Assembly: GCA_030340625.1 (NCBI GenBank)
Contig: JAOPHQ010002365.1
Span: 1 to 64,000 of the forward strand
Length of the DNA: 64,000 bases
Source of the DNA: Merluccius polli
Taxonomy: Eukaryota > Chordata > Actinopteri > Gadiformes > Merlucciidae
Direction: 5' to 3'
Shown here one piece after another: positions 1 to 23,040 of this stretch. The first letter of the stretch is position 1. Each line of letters opens with the position of its first letter. The translations under genes and the position numbers were made by a program. The notes beneath the pieces are model-generated. The model was not told the DNA's origin and did not search any database. It saw only the letters and a program-made list of their open reading frames with translations.

Positions 1-350
1 CGTCGGTTATGCATTTTTTTAAAAAAGGACACCGAGTTACACAAGTCACGTTTCTTTGAAATGTACACCTCAGTCACTTTTGTGTGAGAGGTTGTTGTCT
101 TATATTATATTTGATTGGTCTTCTTTATGTTCTTTCATGCATCAGCCTCAGGCATGAGGATTTAATTTGTAATAAATAAGTCAATTATGTATATTTATGA
201 ATACATAAATCAGTGTTTAAAAATGCCCAGTTATGGAAGACAAAGTCTGTCCATAACTGGGCCTGTTGCATCCAATGTCAACTAAAGATGACAATTTCCA
301 TTTCAAGAAAAGTCCACACAGTGCTGGCTGCCAATTGAAAAGTCACTTAC

Positions 351-489
351 AGTTCATCATAATTATTTTCTGCAAAGACCCAGTAGTTTTGTGCGTTAAG
401 GCCCAGTTCTTCCTTGGTTCCGTTGAGACCCAGGAAAATACTCAGGCCACCCTCGCCGTTCTTCATCATGCTCAACTGCTCCTGGATGG
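351..489 (-). CDS. retsat: retsat exon 7 (last one in window)
   Basis: Acceptor TGTTGCAG, donor GTAAGT at 350. Encodes LSIFLGLNGTKEELGL and NYWVFAENN; ends in phase 2. Positions 1-350 are intron with no further exon seen. Confidence 0.85.
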
Positions 490-930
490 CTGCAACATTC
501 ACATGGGACATATTGAAGCTTTACAAAATGGAGGTACGGAAATTGAATAAATAAATAAAATAATAATAAAAGACAAGAGGTGGGTTAGTGGGGGGGCGTC
601 ACTGACCTGGCTTGGCCTGGAGCTCTTGGGGCAGCAGCTTCTGGTAAGTGTTGAAGATGCCCGCATTAGAAATGACCATAGGGGCATGGACATGGACTTC
701 CTCCTGCCCCTTCATCACACTCACACCTGAAACCAGGGACAACAGCAACAGTGGGATCAAGTCCTATTCCATGCATGTGCTTCTGCTAGACTTTCCCTTT
801 TCTTTTTCTGGCTGGGAGGGGTAAGATGTGCTACCCATGCAATGTGCGGCAATATTTTACCAGCAAAAGGAATAGTTGCAAGAGAACACAATTATTAGAA
901 ACAATGTATTTGCAGTAATTACTATTATTA

Positions 931-973
<43 letters not shown>

Positions 974-3615
974 AAAGTAAATTTTTCTTATTATATGGCC
1001 CAGTTAGCTCCATTGGTAGAGCATGGTATTAACTAGGGGTTTCCCACTGGGGTCACTTGTGCTAAGAAATCCACTCAAAGTATTGCAAGACATTTTAGAT
1101 AAAAGTCTCCTCCAGATAGCATATTTTATCATAAAGCGGGGGATCCATCCCTCCAAGCGACGATGCAAGAAACTTTGCATTTACCCACTGTGTACACACA
1201 TGCACGCACGCACTCACGCACCACAGGCTTCGTTGGCTTTGTTGAACAGGATCCGATTGACGGGGGCACGGACCAGAACGGCCCCACCGGCCTTCTCTAC
1301 GATTGGGATCATGTGGTAAGCGATCTCACTGGCTCCTCCCTTAGGGTACCAAGCGCCGTTCCAGTAGTGGCGAACCAGTAGGCTGTGCATGGAGAAGCTG
1401 GTGTCCTTCGGGATATTGCCTGCAGCAGACAGCAGAGGACAGCCACTCAAAACACAATGCTCACCTCACGAGAGACCCCGAAAATGCAGGTATGCCAGTT
1501 GGGACCGGTGGGGATTCGCCCTACCATAGGTTCCAAAGAGGTAGGCGAAGACGGCCCTCAGGTCCTTATTTTCGGTCAGCTCGTTTACCACATCTGTGAG
1601 GCTACGGGACGCCATTTTGAAGAAGAAAGAGAGGCGGTTGGCCAGGCCGGTGTAAACCAAGAACTTGGCCAAGGGGAGGGGGTAAATCTTTAGGAAGGCC
1701 AGCAGCCAAAGGCCTTTTCCTGCTTTCTGTCGGCAAAACAACACACAGGCAGACAAACTTACACTTGACGGGCCAGGAAACGTCAAATAGGAAGAGGAAC
1801 ACCAAGAGAACCATGTTGAGAATTTAAATACTCCTCATAATTTACTCAAGGGCTGTTGACATTGCATCTGCTTACATTGCATCTCCCCCCTCAAGGCCAC
1901 AGAACTAGCTTGATGTGCCAGACACTGGAACTGAACTCTGTATCTATGGCATTGCATCAAACTTTCTGATAATCTCACAAGATAGTTATTTATGACCCTG
2001 CTCAAACCTACATCCGGACTTTCTATGAACTCTCTTTCTATGAGTCATTACCTTTACCCTAAGGGTTTTTGGCAGTTTTACATGCATGCATGTGAAACCT
2101 GCATGTCCCTTTAACTCTATGAAATCATCAAGTGGACAGTAAGGGCCTCGTTATTTAAACTAAGTCTAGCAGAGGTTGTGTAATATTGTTATACAACATT
2201 GCTGCCTTCTTGACCAGGTCGCTCTTGTAAACCACATTCTCATCCTGAACTGCCATCTTAGATGGAAATGGTTAAATGAATACAACAAGCATATGGTTGA
2301 AAACCGTAAACATATTGCAGGCAAACTAAACAAGTTACTGAGAACACAACGGTAGCAAACATCTCAACTGCTGAAACAAACAAAGACAGGAAGGACAACC
2401 CGAAGTGAACAACAAACAAAGAAGCAAAGAAGCAAAGAAACAAAGAAAAAGAAACAAAGAAAGAAAAAAAAGAAAAATAACCCACATACCTTGATCAGCC
2501 TCATGTACTCGTCGATTGCCTTCTCTTCCCCGGGGAAGCAGCGCTTGAGCTCATCGGGGAAGCGGTTCTTCCCGCTGTAGATGGGGTAGACGCGGCGGTC
2601 CTCCGGCGGGCCGAGCACCACCTGGTCGAAGGGGTTATCCAGCGGCACCCACTGCAGCTGTCCGTTGGTCATCTGGTCCAGCATGCAGCGGAACGGCTTG
2701 TGCTCCAAGAGGTCACCGATGTAGTGGATCCCTTAGGAAAGGAAGGGAAGGGAAGGAAAGGAAAGGGAGAAAGTGTCAGAGGTAATACATGATGTAGTAC
2801 ACAATGATACATCTGCGAGGGACATTTCTCACCGACGTCAAACTCAAAACCCTTTTCGGTGAACGTGTGGCAACAGCCTCCGGCTCGGCTGTGCTGCTCC
2901 AGGACGAGCACCTTCTTCCCCGCCTTGGCGAGCAGCACCGCCAGCCCAAGCCCACCGATCCCGCTTCCCACAATGACGGCATCGAGGTTTTCTGGTACTC
3001 TGCTTTCCACAAAACCTGGAAATAAAAAGCAGCACAATGCTGATGAAGTAGCGTTATATCCATGATTGCAAACATAAAATGCATGTTATGTATCAACAAT
3101 CTGATATTGTCCTCCTCCTTGCATGTCTATGGGCCTGTCTGTATGTGTGTGTGTGTGTGTGCATGTATTTCAGGCCTATGTGTGTGTGTGTGTAAAAAAA
3201 AAAAAAAGAAGAAAAGTTGAGTGATAAAAGAATTTCCCCAATGTGGGATTAACAAAGTAAATCTTAATCTTAATCTTATATTCAGGCAATATCAATAGTA
3301 AGACGTAGTAAGTATCAAAAGGTATTACTTACAAAAAAAAGAGTAATACTCACTCATATGTACACGTTATTACTACATGTTACATCAGTGTATCGACATG
3401 AAGGATAACATGGAGCTACAGGTGAGGTGTGACTGGAGGACACACACGTCCTTACCTTGCTTCAGCACCTTCTTTTTCTCCTTCTTGTCGAAGACGATGG
3501 GTTTCACCGGCTCACGGGTGTCCACCGCAAACGGGTTCGGTTCCGGGGTGGTGAAGATATACTTTAACAGAACCAGGAGCAGAAAGACACAGAGCACAAT
3601 TATGGCGAGCCACAT
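351..3615 (-). CDS. retsat: all-trans-retinol 13,14-reductase (retsat), 5' seven coding exons, 3' part outside window
   Basis: Seven exons read 3615 to 351 and join in phase (160, 183, 242, 202, 198, 120, 139 nt; about 414 aa). The protein begins with a hydrophobic ER signal/anchor (residues 2-18). A Rossmann FAD/NAD-binding turn VIVGSGIGGLGLAV follows at residues 67-80, and then LVLEQH, the usual end of the first beta-alpha-beta unit. Exon 3 has the family segment GIHYIGDL. The family saturates the 13-14 double bond of all-trans-retinol at the ER membrane and belongs to the phytoene desaturase/CrtI-like oxidoreductases. Mammalian RetSat is about 610 aa, so about 190 C-terminal residues lie off the left edge. 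The start is the ATG at 3613-3615, directly before the hydrophobic segment. Fish may carry several retsat-like paralogues, so the exact copy is not certain. Confidence 0.9.
607..726 (-). CDS. retsat: retsat exon 6
   Basis: Acceptor GTTTCAG, donor GTCAGT. Encodes APMVISNAGIFNTYQKLLP, matching the conserved SNAG-FNTY segment. Confidence 0.88.
924..973. repeat. (ATT)n microsatellite
   Basis: About 16 ATT units with one GTT interruption, in the retsat intron between exons 6 and 5. Confidence 0.9.
998..1065 (+). repeat. tRNA-derived SINE-like fragment
   Basis: GTTAGCTCCATTGGTAGAGC resembles a Pol III box A and is followed about 30 nt later by a degenerate box B-like GGTTTCCCACTGG. It does not fold as an intact tRNA, and an (ATT)n tract lies immediately beside it. 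It looks like the head of a tRNA-derived SINE. Confidence 0.4.
1222..1419 (-). CDS. retsat: retsat exon 5
   Basis: Acceptor GCTGCAG, donor GTGCGT. Encodes FSMHSLLVRHYWNGAWYP and GGASEIAYHMIP, strongly conserved in vertebrate RetSat. Confidence 0.9.
1525..1726 (-). CDS. retsat: retsat exon 4
   Basis: Acceptor CCGACAG, donor GTAGGG. Encodes KAGKGLWLLAFLK through AYLFGTYG, aligning with the middle of the reductase. Confidence 0.87.
2490..2731 (-). CDS. retsat: retsat exon 3
   Basis: Acceptor CCTAAG, donor GTATGT. Encodes GIHYIGDL through DEYMRLIK; ends in phase 0. Confidence 0.88.
2833..3015 (-). CDS. retsat: retsat exon 2 (dinucleotide-binding fold)
   Basis: Acceptor TTTCCAG, donor GTGAGAA. 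Carries GSGIGG and LVLEQHSRAGG, the FAD-binding signature. Confidence 0.9.
3205..3283 (+). repeat. LINE/SINE 3' tail-like sequence
   Basis: Ends in GGGATTAACAAAGTAAATC plus a short CTTAAT repeat, the form of fish L2-clade (Maui-like) retroelement tails. A second copy sits at 16971-17000. Family assignment is from memory. Confidence 0.45.
3456..3615 (-). CDS. retsat: retsat exon 1 (start codon, ER anchor)
   Basis: ATG at 3613-3615; encodes the N-terminal hydrophobic anchor and a Lys/Glu-rich stretch. Donor GTAAGG at 3455; ends in phase 1. Confidence 0.88.
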
Positions 3616-3790
3616 GACTGAAGACTGAGCGCGCTCTCCTCTCTCTGTCCACTTCCGCACTCAGCAGCGGGACCGTAGGGACTTCCGCGGTCCCACCCAC
3701 CCGCGGGGGAGGGGCGACGGCGGCCAATCAGCGCGCTTTCTGCCTCTTGCAGCGCCCAATGAGAGGCGAGTTTGCTGTGGAGACGACGGA
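3616..3790 (-). promoter_or_regulatory. retsat: retsat promoter region, GC-rich with CCAAT boxes
   Basis: GC-rich block upstream of the retsat start, with two CCAAT pentamers (about 3724 and 3757, plus-strand orientation) and CpG-rich sequence. No TATA box is seen. Transcription start is not defined. Confidence 0.5.
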
Positions 3791-3828
3791 TGGGCACAGG
3801 TGAACGGAACGCACGCGCACACGTTTAT

Positions 3829-4030
3829 ACACACACACACACACACACACACATTTATATACACACACAGACACACACTTATACAAACACACACACACTT
3901 ATACAAATACACACTTATACAAACACACACATTTATACACACAAACACACAACCACTTATACAAACACACACACACACATATATACACAAACACATAAAC
4001 ACTTATACACACACACACACACTTATACAA

Positions 4031-4063
<33 letters not shown>

Positions 4064-4115
4064 AACTTATACACACACATTTATACACATACATTTATAC
4101 ACATACACACATATA
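3829..4115. repeat. degenerate (AC)n / TTATAC minisatellite
   Basis: About 290 bp of (AC)n blocks punctuated by TTATAC or TTATACAAAC at irregular 20-30 bp intervals. Lies between the retsat promoter and the nmt1 3' end. Confidence 0.85.
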
Positions 4116-5589
4116 TAGTCAAACTCTGTCTTTCAACAAACATATACGTTACGTTGACCTTACTATTATTTACCATTATACTATTATTATACTAATAGTT
4201 ATATAATACTCGGAACCACGCCCACCGACGTCTTGAGCTTTTTGTGCACTTGGGACTCAAACAAGAAAAAAGCAAAAGAAAAAGTGCGACATCCGTATTT
4301 CCCCTTTTTACGACGAGGACTAGACATGGCAGATATACTTTGTACACGGACAAACATGTTTTAATATGAACATTAAAAAAAAGGACCTCGAAAACCAAAA
4401 GAATCCCTCCTCGACATAAAAACGCCACCCTCACAGCAACAATTGATTTTATTTTTTGCTTAAAAAACAAAAACAAATATCATCCCCGGCACCTTCATTC
4501 TCCTCCTGCATCACAAGCCCATTGTTGTCCTTTCTAACCAACACATAAGAAACACTACCCAATTGTATTTAATAAAAGTATTGGACTCCGACCTCATCTT
4601 TCTGATTTCTGTTAATGCCCAACCATGTGGCTCTCCCGCCCCACATCCCAACCCCCATGAACAAATGTGGTCCAGGTTCATGTGAACAACCCGACTCGTC
4701 CATTTCACATCTTTTTATTTTCTTTCAAACACGGTTGCCTGTTAGTGTAGCAAGCTGTAGACTGTGGCATGGAAGTTAATACAAGTGTAAAGAAGTATTT
4801 CAAAGGATGAATGCCAGTACCTGCATAAAAACCTTACACAAGCAGGTGGAGTCGCGCTCCAAAATACCCATTAAAACAGACATGTTCATGGCATTTTTCT
4901 GCAGGTTCACACATGGAAAAAAGAAGTTCAACAGAAGCCCTTGTCTCATGTCCACTTTTGGTATTTGTTTTTTGTAAATCACATTTCTTTTTTTTAATAT
5001 ATTTAAATCATTTAGGTTCTTCTTTATCTCTAAAACTTAAGAATGACTTTTTTTTAAATTCCATTTCAATGTAAAACGCACACTTCCAACCTTCTGAAAT
5101 AAAATAAAACAGTTATCATGTGTACATGTTAGCGCATAATTTACCTGCTATGGTGGATTATATTATATACACATTTAGTTTCTTGTGTTGTAAATATGCC
5201 AACCTTGAGGTTGGGATCGGCGTTTAAACTGTGCAAACTGTATGTGTCTGAAAGAGTGTGTTTGGTACAATCAAGCCTCCCGGATGTGATGCAATTGTCT
5301 GGGATGGTAACTACAATGGCTTAAAGTCCATGTGATGGTGGGAGGGATGGAGGGATGGTGGGTGGGGGCAGGCAGAGACACCACCACCACCACCCCTCCC
5401 GACTCCCTGCGGTAGTGCAGCTCAAAGTTCAGAAGGTCAAAAAGTAAAAATGGGGCCGTAGCAAGGTCTTCCGCTGCTGAAGCGGGACGTCCCATCAATC
5501 CGTCTCTCCCAGTGCGTGGGCGTGGTCTCCTGGCCTATCGGTGACACTCATTAGGGACAACAAACGAGGGGGGTTGGGGGAGGGGCTCG
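4116..5589 (-). other. nmt1: nmt1 3' untranslated/downstream region
   Basis: No coding exon is supported. AT-rich sequence follows the nmt1 stop. A minus-strand AATAAA at 4714-4719 and further weaker candidates near 4448 and 4567 could end the nmt1 transcript; I cannot choose between them. Confidence 0.4.
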
Positions 5590-16127
<10,538 letters not shown>

Positions 16128-16220
16128 CTTCAACCAGGAAGTGAAGGAACAGCTTCTTCTTCTTCTTGGGTTTTAACGGTGCTTGGCGTCCACTATCGGT
16201 GCATTACCGCCCCCTGCTGT
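16128..16220 (-). promoter_or_regulatory. nmt1: nmt1 promoter / 5' UTR region
   Basis: Directly upstream of the nmt1 start. Contains CAGGAAGTGAA (ETS-type site, about 16135-16145), and the same motif recurs in intron 1 near 15801 beside CCAAT boxes at 15823 and about 15864. No TATA box. Confidence 0.4.
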
Positions 16221-16886
16221 ATCCTACGGTTCACTATAGCCTGCCCCACAAACTGGTTTTCTTTAGAAATGTGAAGGATATATTCCTGCCCCCCCCTCCC
16301 CCAGCTCCTCCATCATGTCCTCCCTTTCTCCCTGGCACCAACTGCAATACATGATGCATACTGACTCCTCTGACGATGCTCACGCAAACCTGTAAGGTGT
16401 TTCCCAATAACATGGAGGCCTAATGTTTTATTCAATGCACTATGAACCCCAGTATTAACCTTGTCATTATGACCCCCCCCCCCCCCCCCCCCCCCCCCCT
16501 CTGCTGTTTCAAACGATTAACCTTTCTTTTGGTGTTGACCTTTCTCTAAATGTGGTATAAATGCCGACCTCTCATTCAACGTAACTCCCAAAAGCGTTCA
16601 TCTTTTACATTTGTTTAGCTCCAGGAGATGTAAATGTACTGCAGATCACTTGAAGGAGCACCGTGTGCCCTTAACACATTCACACACCCCTGCATGCTAT
16701 TGGTGTTAGAGAGAGGAGGTACTCTGGCTCATGGGAGGTCTTCATATATGTCATTTTAAATATCTTGGAGATCACACATTTTTCCATTACGTGATTGTAT
16801 TGCTATTGTAACTGTGTTAAATTTGATTATATGCATGCACCTTTCGGTTTCTCTCTCTCTCTCTCTCTCTCACACTCACACTCTCA

Positions 16887-16972
<86 letters not shown>

Positions 16973-18300
16973 GATTAATAAAGTTAATCTTATCTTATCC
17001 GATCTCTGACCTGAATAAAGAAGGCGGTTGCGGCAAAAGGAAGGTTGTAACAGCCTGAGTCTAAAGGGATTGCAAGGTCATGAATAATTGTATACTTCAG
17101 ACATGCCTCCTAAAAATACAGTAATGACAGTTTTTCTGTTTGTCCAAATCGTCTGTAAAGTCACAGCACTGAGTCACACAATATAATAAGTATAGGAGAT
17201 AACATGTATATACAATCTTCCTGTTGGTCGTATAGGTAGAGGAAATAAAAAAAACACACAGATTGATGGACAGCTTTCTAATATATTACTTGGTTAAAAA
17301 CATAACATTGATTCACATTACAAAGGATCAACACATTTAAATATACATTTTGTCATTTAGTTGACACTTTTATCCAAAGCAACTTCTAGGTTAGGAAGTT
17401 GAATACTTTCTAATGTGCCATTACTCTCTTCAAAGAGTTAAATAATAGATAATGTTAAAATGCTAAAATACTTGTATATGCACCATAGTATACTATATAT
17501 ACACACTATACTACTTATATTAGCGAGGTTATCTTTTAGTAGCATATGTGTATATTTAAATGACACTACACTTTACCATCATTTTTGTGAAATTATTAAA
17601 ACATTTAAATATTTAGTTGCTCTGGATTAGACGTATATAATAGACAGACAGTCTAAAAAAAACTTATGTTGAATGTTCTACATAAGCAAGTGCATGAAAT
17701 TGCGAGGACTCATATGCTTAAGCTTCATTAAATTAAAAACAAAGATATTATGCACAAGCTATTACATAAATAATACTGTTTAAAACACTGCTGATGTGTA
17801 GTGTAATACATGTTAAGGTTTGAGTTACAGCAAAGATAGTCGATAAGTAAAGATAACGCATTCAAGGCAGCTCCAATGGGGTGAAAATGGAACAGTTCCA
17901 GTCTCCTAAATTGGTGGGGCTTTTACATGGCGCCATCGTTAACACTGTGAAATCGCTGGACAAGTCTCACGAACTTGTTTTCCGCTGGATTTACCAAAAA
18001 CCTTCGATTTAGTGTCAAAATGTTCAGAACACCTTCAACTTGGAAGGGAAGGGCTGATATTGACCTTGATATCAATGTTTAAGAAAATAATAGCCACGTA
18101 CAATCAAAACCTCTACATCATTCATTGGAGTGAATGGAGCCTGTGCCCGCTGTAGTCTCCCAAGTTGAGGGGGGGCACTAAGCCCACCAATGCCGCGCCT
18201 TGTGTAGCTCACATGACGAAGCACAGGATGTGATATGGACGTGGTTAGTCTCTCTTCTGAAATGTCTCTGGTCAGTTTCTAGGTTACAGCTTCTAAGATT
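16221..18300. other. intergenic region between nmt1 and plcd3
   Basis: No gene seen. It holds a poly-C run (16472-16499), a (TC)n(CA)n microsatellite with a LINE-like tail (16849-17000), and AT-rich sequence. Its right part may be plcd3 3' UTR. Confidence 0.5.
16849..17000. repeat. (TC)n-(CA)n microsatellite followed by LINE-like tail
   Basis: TC units (16849-16871), 82 bp of CA (16889-16970), then GGGATTAATAAAGTTAATC and CTTATCTTATC, the type of tail seen at 3205-3283. Confidence 0.8.
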
Positions 18301-18988
18301 CTCATGAAAGAGAATTTCAGTCAATTGAATAAACAATACTAAATAAACAATACTAAAAAGTAACACTAAATCATCATTCAAAATTGATACATTTGTTTAA
18401 GGTCGATGACTAAGCAGAACTTCCTTCAAAAAACGACTACCATAAATAGGCAATTTATATAAATAGCAGCATATTATGTTATTGATATTCTAAAAAACAA
18501 TCATACACAAAAACAACAATCATTAAGTGTGCTCTTGGCTACATAAATCATTATCTATGCTATCAAAAAGATAGCATAGTTAGATAAGAGCTAGTTTTTT
18601 TTGTATTAATACAGACTTTCTATAAGTTAAAAACTCAAGTATAAAATAGATTAATGTTTCTCTATTACAAAAACGCTTCATCTATCTAAAAAGAAAAAAG
18701 ATTGCATTTGGAGTCAGTATTTGCTCATCTGTAACTGCACAAGTCCTGTGAAATTGAGAAATTAGCACAAGCAAGGTTAAAATACTCCCACAATGCATTA
18801 TGGCTTTGTTACACATTGCAACACAATTCACCCAAAGGCATGCATGGCCCTTCCTGGCAATCTTTCTTTCTGTTGTGGAACTGGCTTTGTGTTGGCACTT
18901 CCAGTTGAGTCAGCAGCATTCGCTCTCACTTCACATTCTCAGCTCCTCTTCCCGTTGTCGTTGAGCTTCTCCACTCTGCGTACACAAG
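18301..18988 (-). other. plcd3: plcd3 3' UTR (probable)
   Basis: AT-rich sequence following the plcd3 stop, with a stable inverted repeat at 18555-18579. No clear minus-strand AATAAA was found, so the transcript end is unknown. Confidence 0.35.
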
Positions 18989-19131
18989 TCACACCTTGCC
19001 CATGGCCGTGGCTACGCGCTCCGAAACCGTTTTGATGGGAACTCCCCTGCGGCTCACCTTGACGTGAATAAAGAGCGACGCCGGCGACAGGCTAGAACCA
19101 TCTGCCTTAAGTAAGTGAATATGACGATAAC
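18989..19131 (-). CDS. plcd3: plcd3 exon 15 (C-terminus and stop)
   Basis: Acceptor ACACAG. Encodes GYRHIHLLKADGSSLSPASL, then a short basic tail ending ATAMGKV; stop at 18989-18991. Confidence 0.92.
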
Positions 19132-22100
19132 CTGTGTAAAAACAATAACACACACACACACACACACATACGCTGTCATTCAGAATAGACAGAGGTGGAT
19201 ACTTAATACGCAATGCTAATAGCAGCCACATCTGCTGCTTTTAGCCATATCTAAAGCTGAAGCGTGTCTAACCATTTTTACTGCATCTCGTTGGCTTTGT
19301 ATTTGTACTCTGCATATGTACCTGTTCGTAGACTTGTAAAAGGAAGGGTGAATTGGCCCACAAATTCATTCTTGGCGGTGTGGTCGTGGTCCTCCACTAC
19401 AAAGCGCACCAGGGCCAGCTCAGGGACCTGCAGCTGGAAGCTCAGGGTGCAGTCCCATCGCGGATTGAAACCTGCAGAGGGCGCATGAGAGCTGTAAGAA
19501 ACTATACTAACAACACTTCAAATCAGGTAAGAATCATTTATTTTTTTTAAAACATGCATTTCTACCAACTAAAAACATATTTTAAGCATTGACATTAATT
19601 CCACATTTGGCTTAATTTCACCACGGGGGTTAATTCATTCAAATGGGTAATAAAAACACGACTACATTAGCGAACTACTAACTACAAGCTACTCAGAGCA
19701 TCAAAGTTGGCAAATAGCAGAAAAAAACATTAGATTACCATTGTTGTCAATGCGGTGTGTTTTGTCTCTGGATTTATCAATGGACACGCCATGGATTTCC
19801 ACCCACACCTGAGGGTCAACGATGGAGCTGGCCTTGGTTTGGATTGGTCTCGGCAACTGCTGTGCCGACAATATCTGAAGTGGGGGAAAATGTGGCTTAG
19901 AGCTATTTTAATGAATAGAGAAATTGTCGAAGGTATAGAGTGTGTTCCACTTCAACACCAACCATCCTTTCAAAAGGTCAAAGCCACAGCTGGCTAATGA
20001 TCATTTAAACTAGCAATATAACTCCTCAGCTCCACCGGAGGAGCCATCAGCGTCGCATCTGCAAGCATTCGGTCAACTTTTTCATTCGGCTGAGAAACAC
20101 TGCCATCTAATTATAAATGGAGGAGTCACACTTGGCGGGTGTATTGCTGAGGACCAAAGTCGAGTATGAAGTTGTTTGGATGATCGGCCCGCTCCGAACA
20201 GGTACGGTACAGGCACTGCACTGGAGGGTGTATTGCTGAGGACCCAAGGAAGTGCAGTGTCGAGTGTGAAGTTGTTTGGATGAGCGGTTCTCGAGAAAGC
20301 TGCAACCATCGGCCCGCTCCGAACAGGTACGGCACAGGCACTGCACTGGAGGGTGTATTGCTGAGGACCCAAGGAAGTGTCGTGTCGAGTGTGAAGTTGT
20401 TTGGATCAGCAGTTCTCGAGGAGCCCGTTCCGAGCAGGCACGGAAAAGGTCAAAGCCACAGCTGGCTAATCATCATTTAAGCTACCAATATAACCGCTCA
20501 GCTCCATCGGAGCCATCGCAATCCTCAGCAATACGCCCTCCAGTGCAGTGCCTGTTACGTACCTGTTCGGAGCAGCCGTTTCGAACAGGGAGGGAACGGG
20601 CACCGGCGGGTGTATTGCTGAGGACCAAAGGAAGTGCTGTGTCGAGTGTGAAGTTGTTTGGATGAGCGATTCTCGAGGAAGCTACAAGCGGAAATGCTTA
20701 AGGCCCATAGATATGCCAAGCCATCGGCCCACTCCGAACACGTTAAGAACGCGTGATAATCAATGGAGGGTGCTCCAGAGACACAGTGCATCCGATGTCT
20801 CCGTCCAAACCAAAAAAAAGTTGAGCTTCAATTCTTGATGGTGAACGCTAGCGTCAACTCACCACTTTCCCTCATAAATGATGACATCATTCTTTGTACA
20901 TTGACTGTTTTCTATGTACAAAGAAGCGTTTCGTGGCGCTCCCCGTGGAGCACATATAACGGTGAGTTGAAGTGATGCTGACGGCGACCCAATGCAGAGT
21001 TTTCAGTGGAGCCCTGGGGGAAGAAGACTAAGGACTTTAGTGTCTAATGGGGGACTCACGCGTATAGTTAGCTGCGTAGGGACGTGCCCGGGGCCTCCTC
21101 CGGTGTTCTCGGGGTCAAAGTTGGAAGTGGCCGAGCGTAGGAAGCTGGGTTTGAGGACGTAGCCGCAGCGACCGTTGGGGAGGAATCGACCCTGGTTCAG
21201 ATCCATCTGCTCCCCTGGGGTCTGGAAGTTCAGGGCCACTGCATGCAGAGGACACGTCGGCAACCATCAACTCAAACCAGCATTTTAACATTTTATTGTG
21301 TGCCAAATGGTTTAATCACTCAATGCAGTGTCCGTTTCATTAAAAAAATGACACAGCGTTGTTCTGTAGGCTACTAGTAGTAGAAGGGCTGCAGCTAGCG
21401 ATTATTTTCAATGTCGATTCATCTATTATTTTAATTAATTGCTTCATCATTTTAGTCTCTAAAATGTCATATATAATGGCAAATGCCATATCATAAGTTA
21501 CCAGAGTCCAAAGTGATGCCTTAAATTGGCTGGCTTTGTTAAGTAGCCAAGAAAACTATTCATTGTATAATGATCTGAAACAGAGGGATATTAGCATTTA
21601 GCAACTATAAGAAGCAAATATTTGGTACTCTTTTTACTTGATAAATTACTAAAACCATTAATTAACAAATATACAAATACAAAAACAAATATATAAATAT
21701 TATCATTATTAATATACAATAATAATCGATCGATTAACTGACTAATTGTTTCAGAACTACACTGAGGTAATATTCCAGGCAATGTTCTCTGACTGACTAG
21801 CTAAATAACCGGCCACTGTTAGCAACATTTTGCTAACTAATCATTCGGGTCTGCGAATTATAGTGCTCTTAAGAGTTCGGGAGTGAAGTTACACAATGTT
21901 CTCTGACTCGCCAACTAAATCGTGTATAAGCGTCCGATGTTAGCTTTTTAAGCTAAATAGCTTCAGCAGTTAGCATTGGATTCCACTATTAAGCCCCTTG
22001 ACCTGCAGTGTTCCTACCCATCTGGCAGCCACTGTTCCACATATTTTGGGGGTCATAGTTGGAGGACTGCAGACGCTGGCCAGAGGGGTAGATTCGGCTG

Positions 22101-22816
22101 AGCTGTCTGATGTTGTGTCTGACGAACATCTTCCCTGTGTCAGACAGCAGAGCAAATGGAGTGAGATACACCACAGTTGTACTAGACACGGGGTTTATTG
22201 TTCCCACACAGGTTTAGCAGTTACCCGAGTCCTTAATGAGTCTGAGTGCTTCGCTCTCGGAGAACGAGGACATCTCATTGGCTGGTTTTGTAGACAGGTT
22301 TTCGAACCCACGGAAAGATACGCTTTGGCAGTAAACCACCATCTCCGAGAGCTCTGGACTCAGCTTTGAAGAAACCATCTGGGGAGCACAAAACAAATAA
22401 TATCAAACACACAACCTAAATATATACATATGAAAAATATATATTTTTACCCAAACTTAAACATTAGCACATTACATTCTTGATAATAAAAAAAAAGGAA
22501 ACAAAACAAACTCTTGCTTTTATTCCTCCAGTTATGCCTGCATCTCTCTAAACTAAAGACATCTGTCCACGTAATTCACAGTTCAAAGCACTACAACTTA
22601 ACAACACAATGTCTTCTAGTTGGAAGGACCTTTCCAGGGTCTTTCTTGGGCGTGTTCTTGTTGCTGCCCGCCACCTCGTCCTCGGAGCTGGACGAGAAGC
22701 TGCTGTCCTTGCCCAGCTGGCCCATGTGAGGGATATCCCTCTTCCCCTTCACCAGGATACGCCCCCGCAGCTCCTGCACAGGCACACAGACACACACACA
22801 CACACACACAGACACA

Positions 22817-22893
<77 letters not shown>

Positions 22894-22956
22894 AGGACTG
22901 CAGTTGATGCATTTGTTGCATTGGACTTAGTGAGGCAGATGATGGTGACTAGGGAG

Positions 22957-23040
<84 letters not shown>

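Noticed and set aside
998..1065. Functional tRNA gene
   Set aside because: Box A is good, but box B is degenerate and no acceptor or anticodon stem forms; called a SINE-like fragment instead.
20082..20372. Three overlapping minus frames of 71-96 aa in the mosaic repeat
   Set aside because: The repeats give similar peptides in different frames, there is no start context or domain, and it is intronic.
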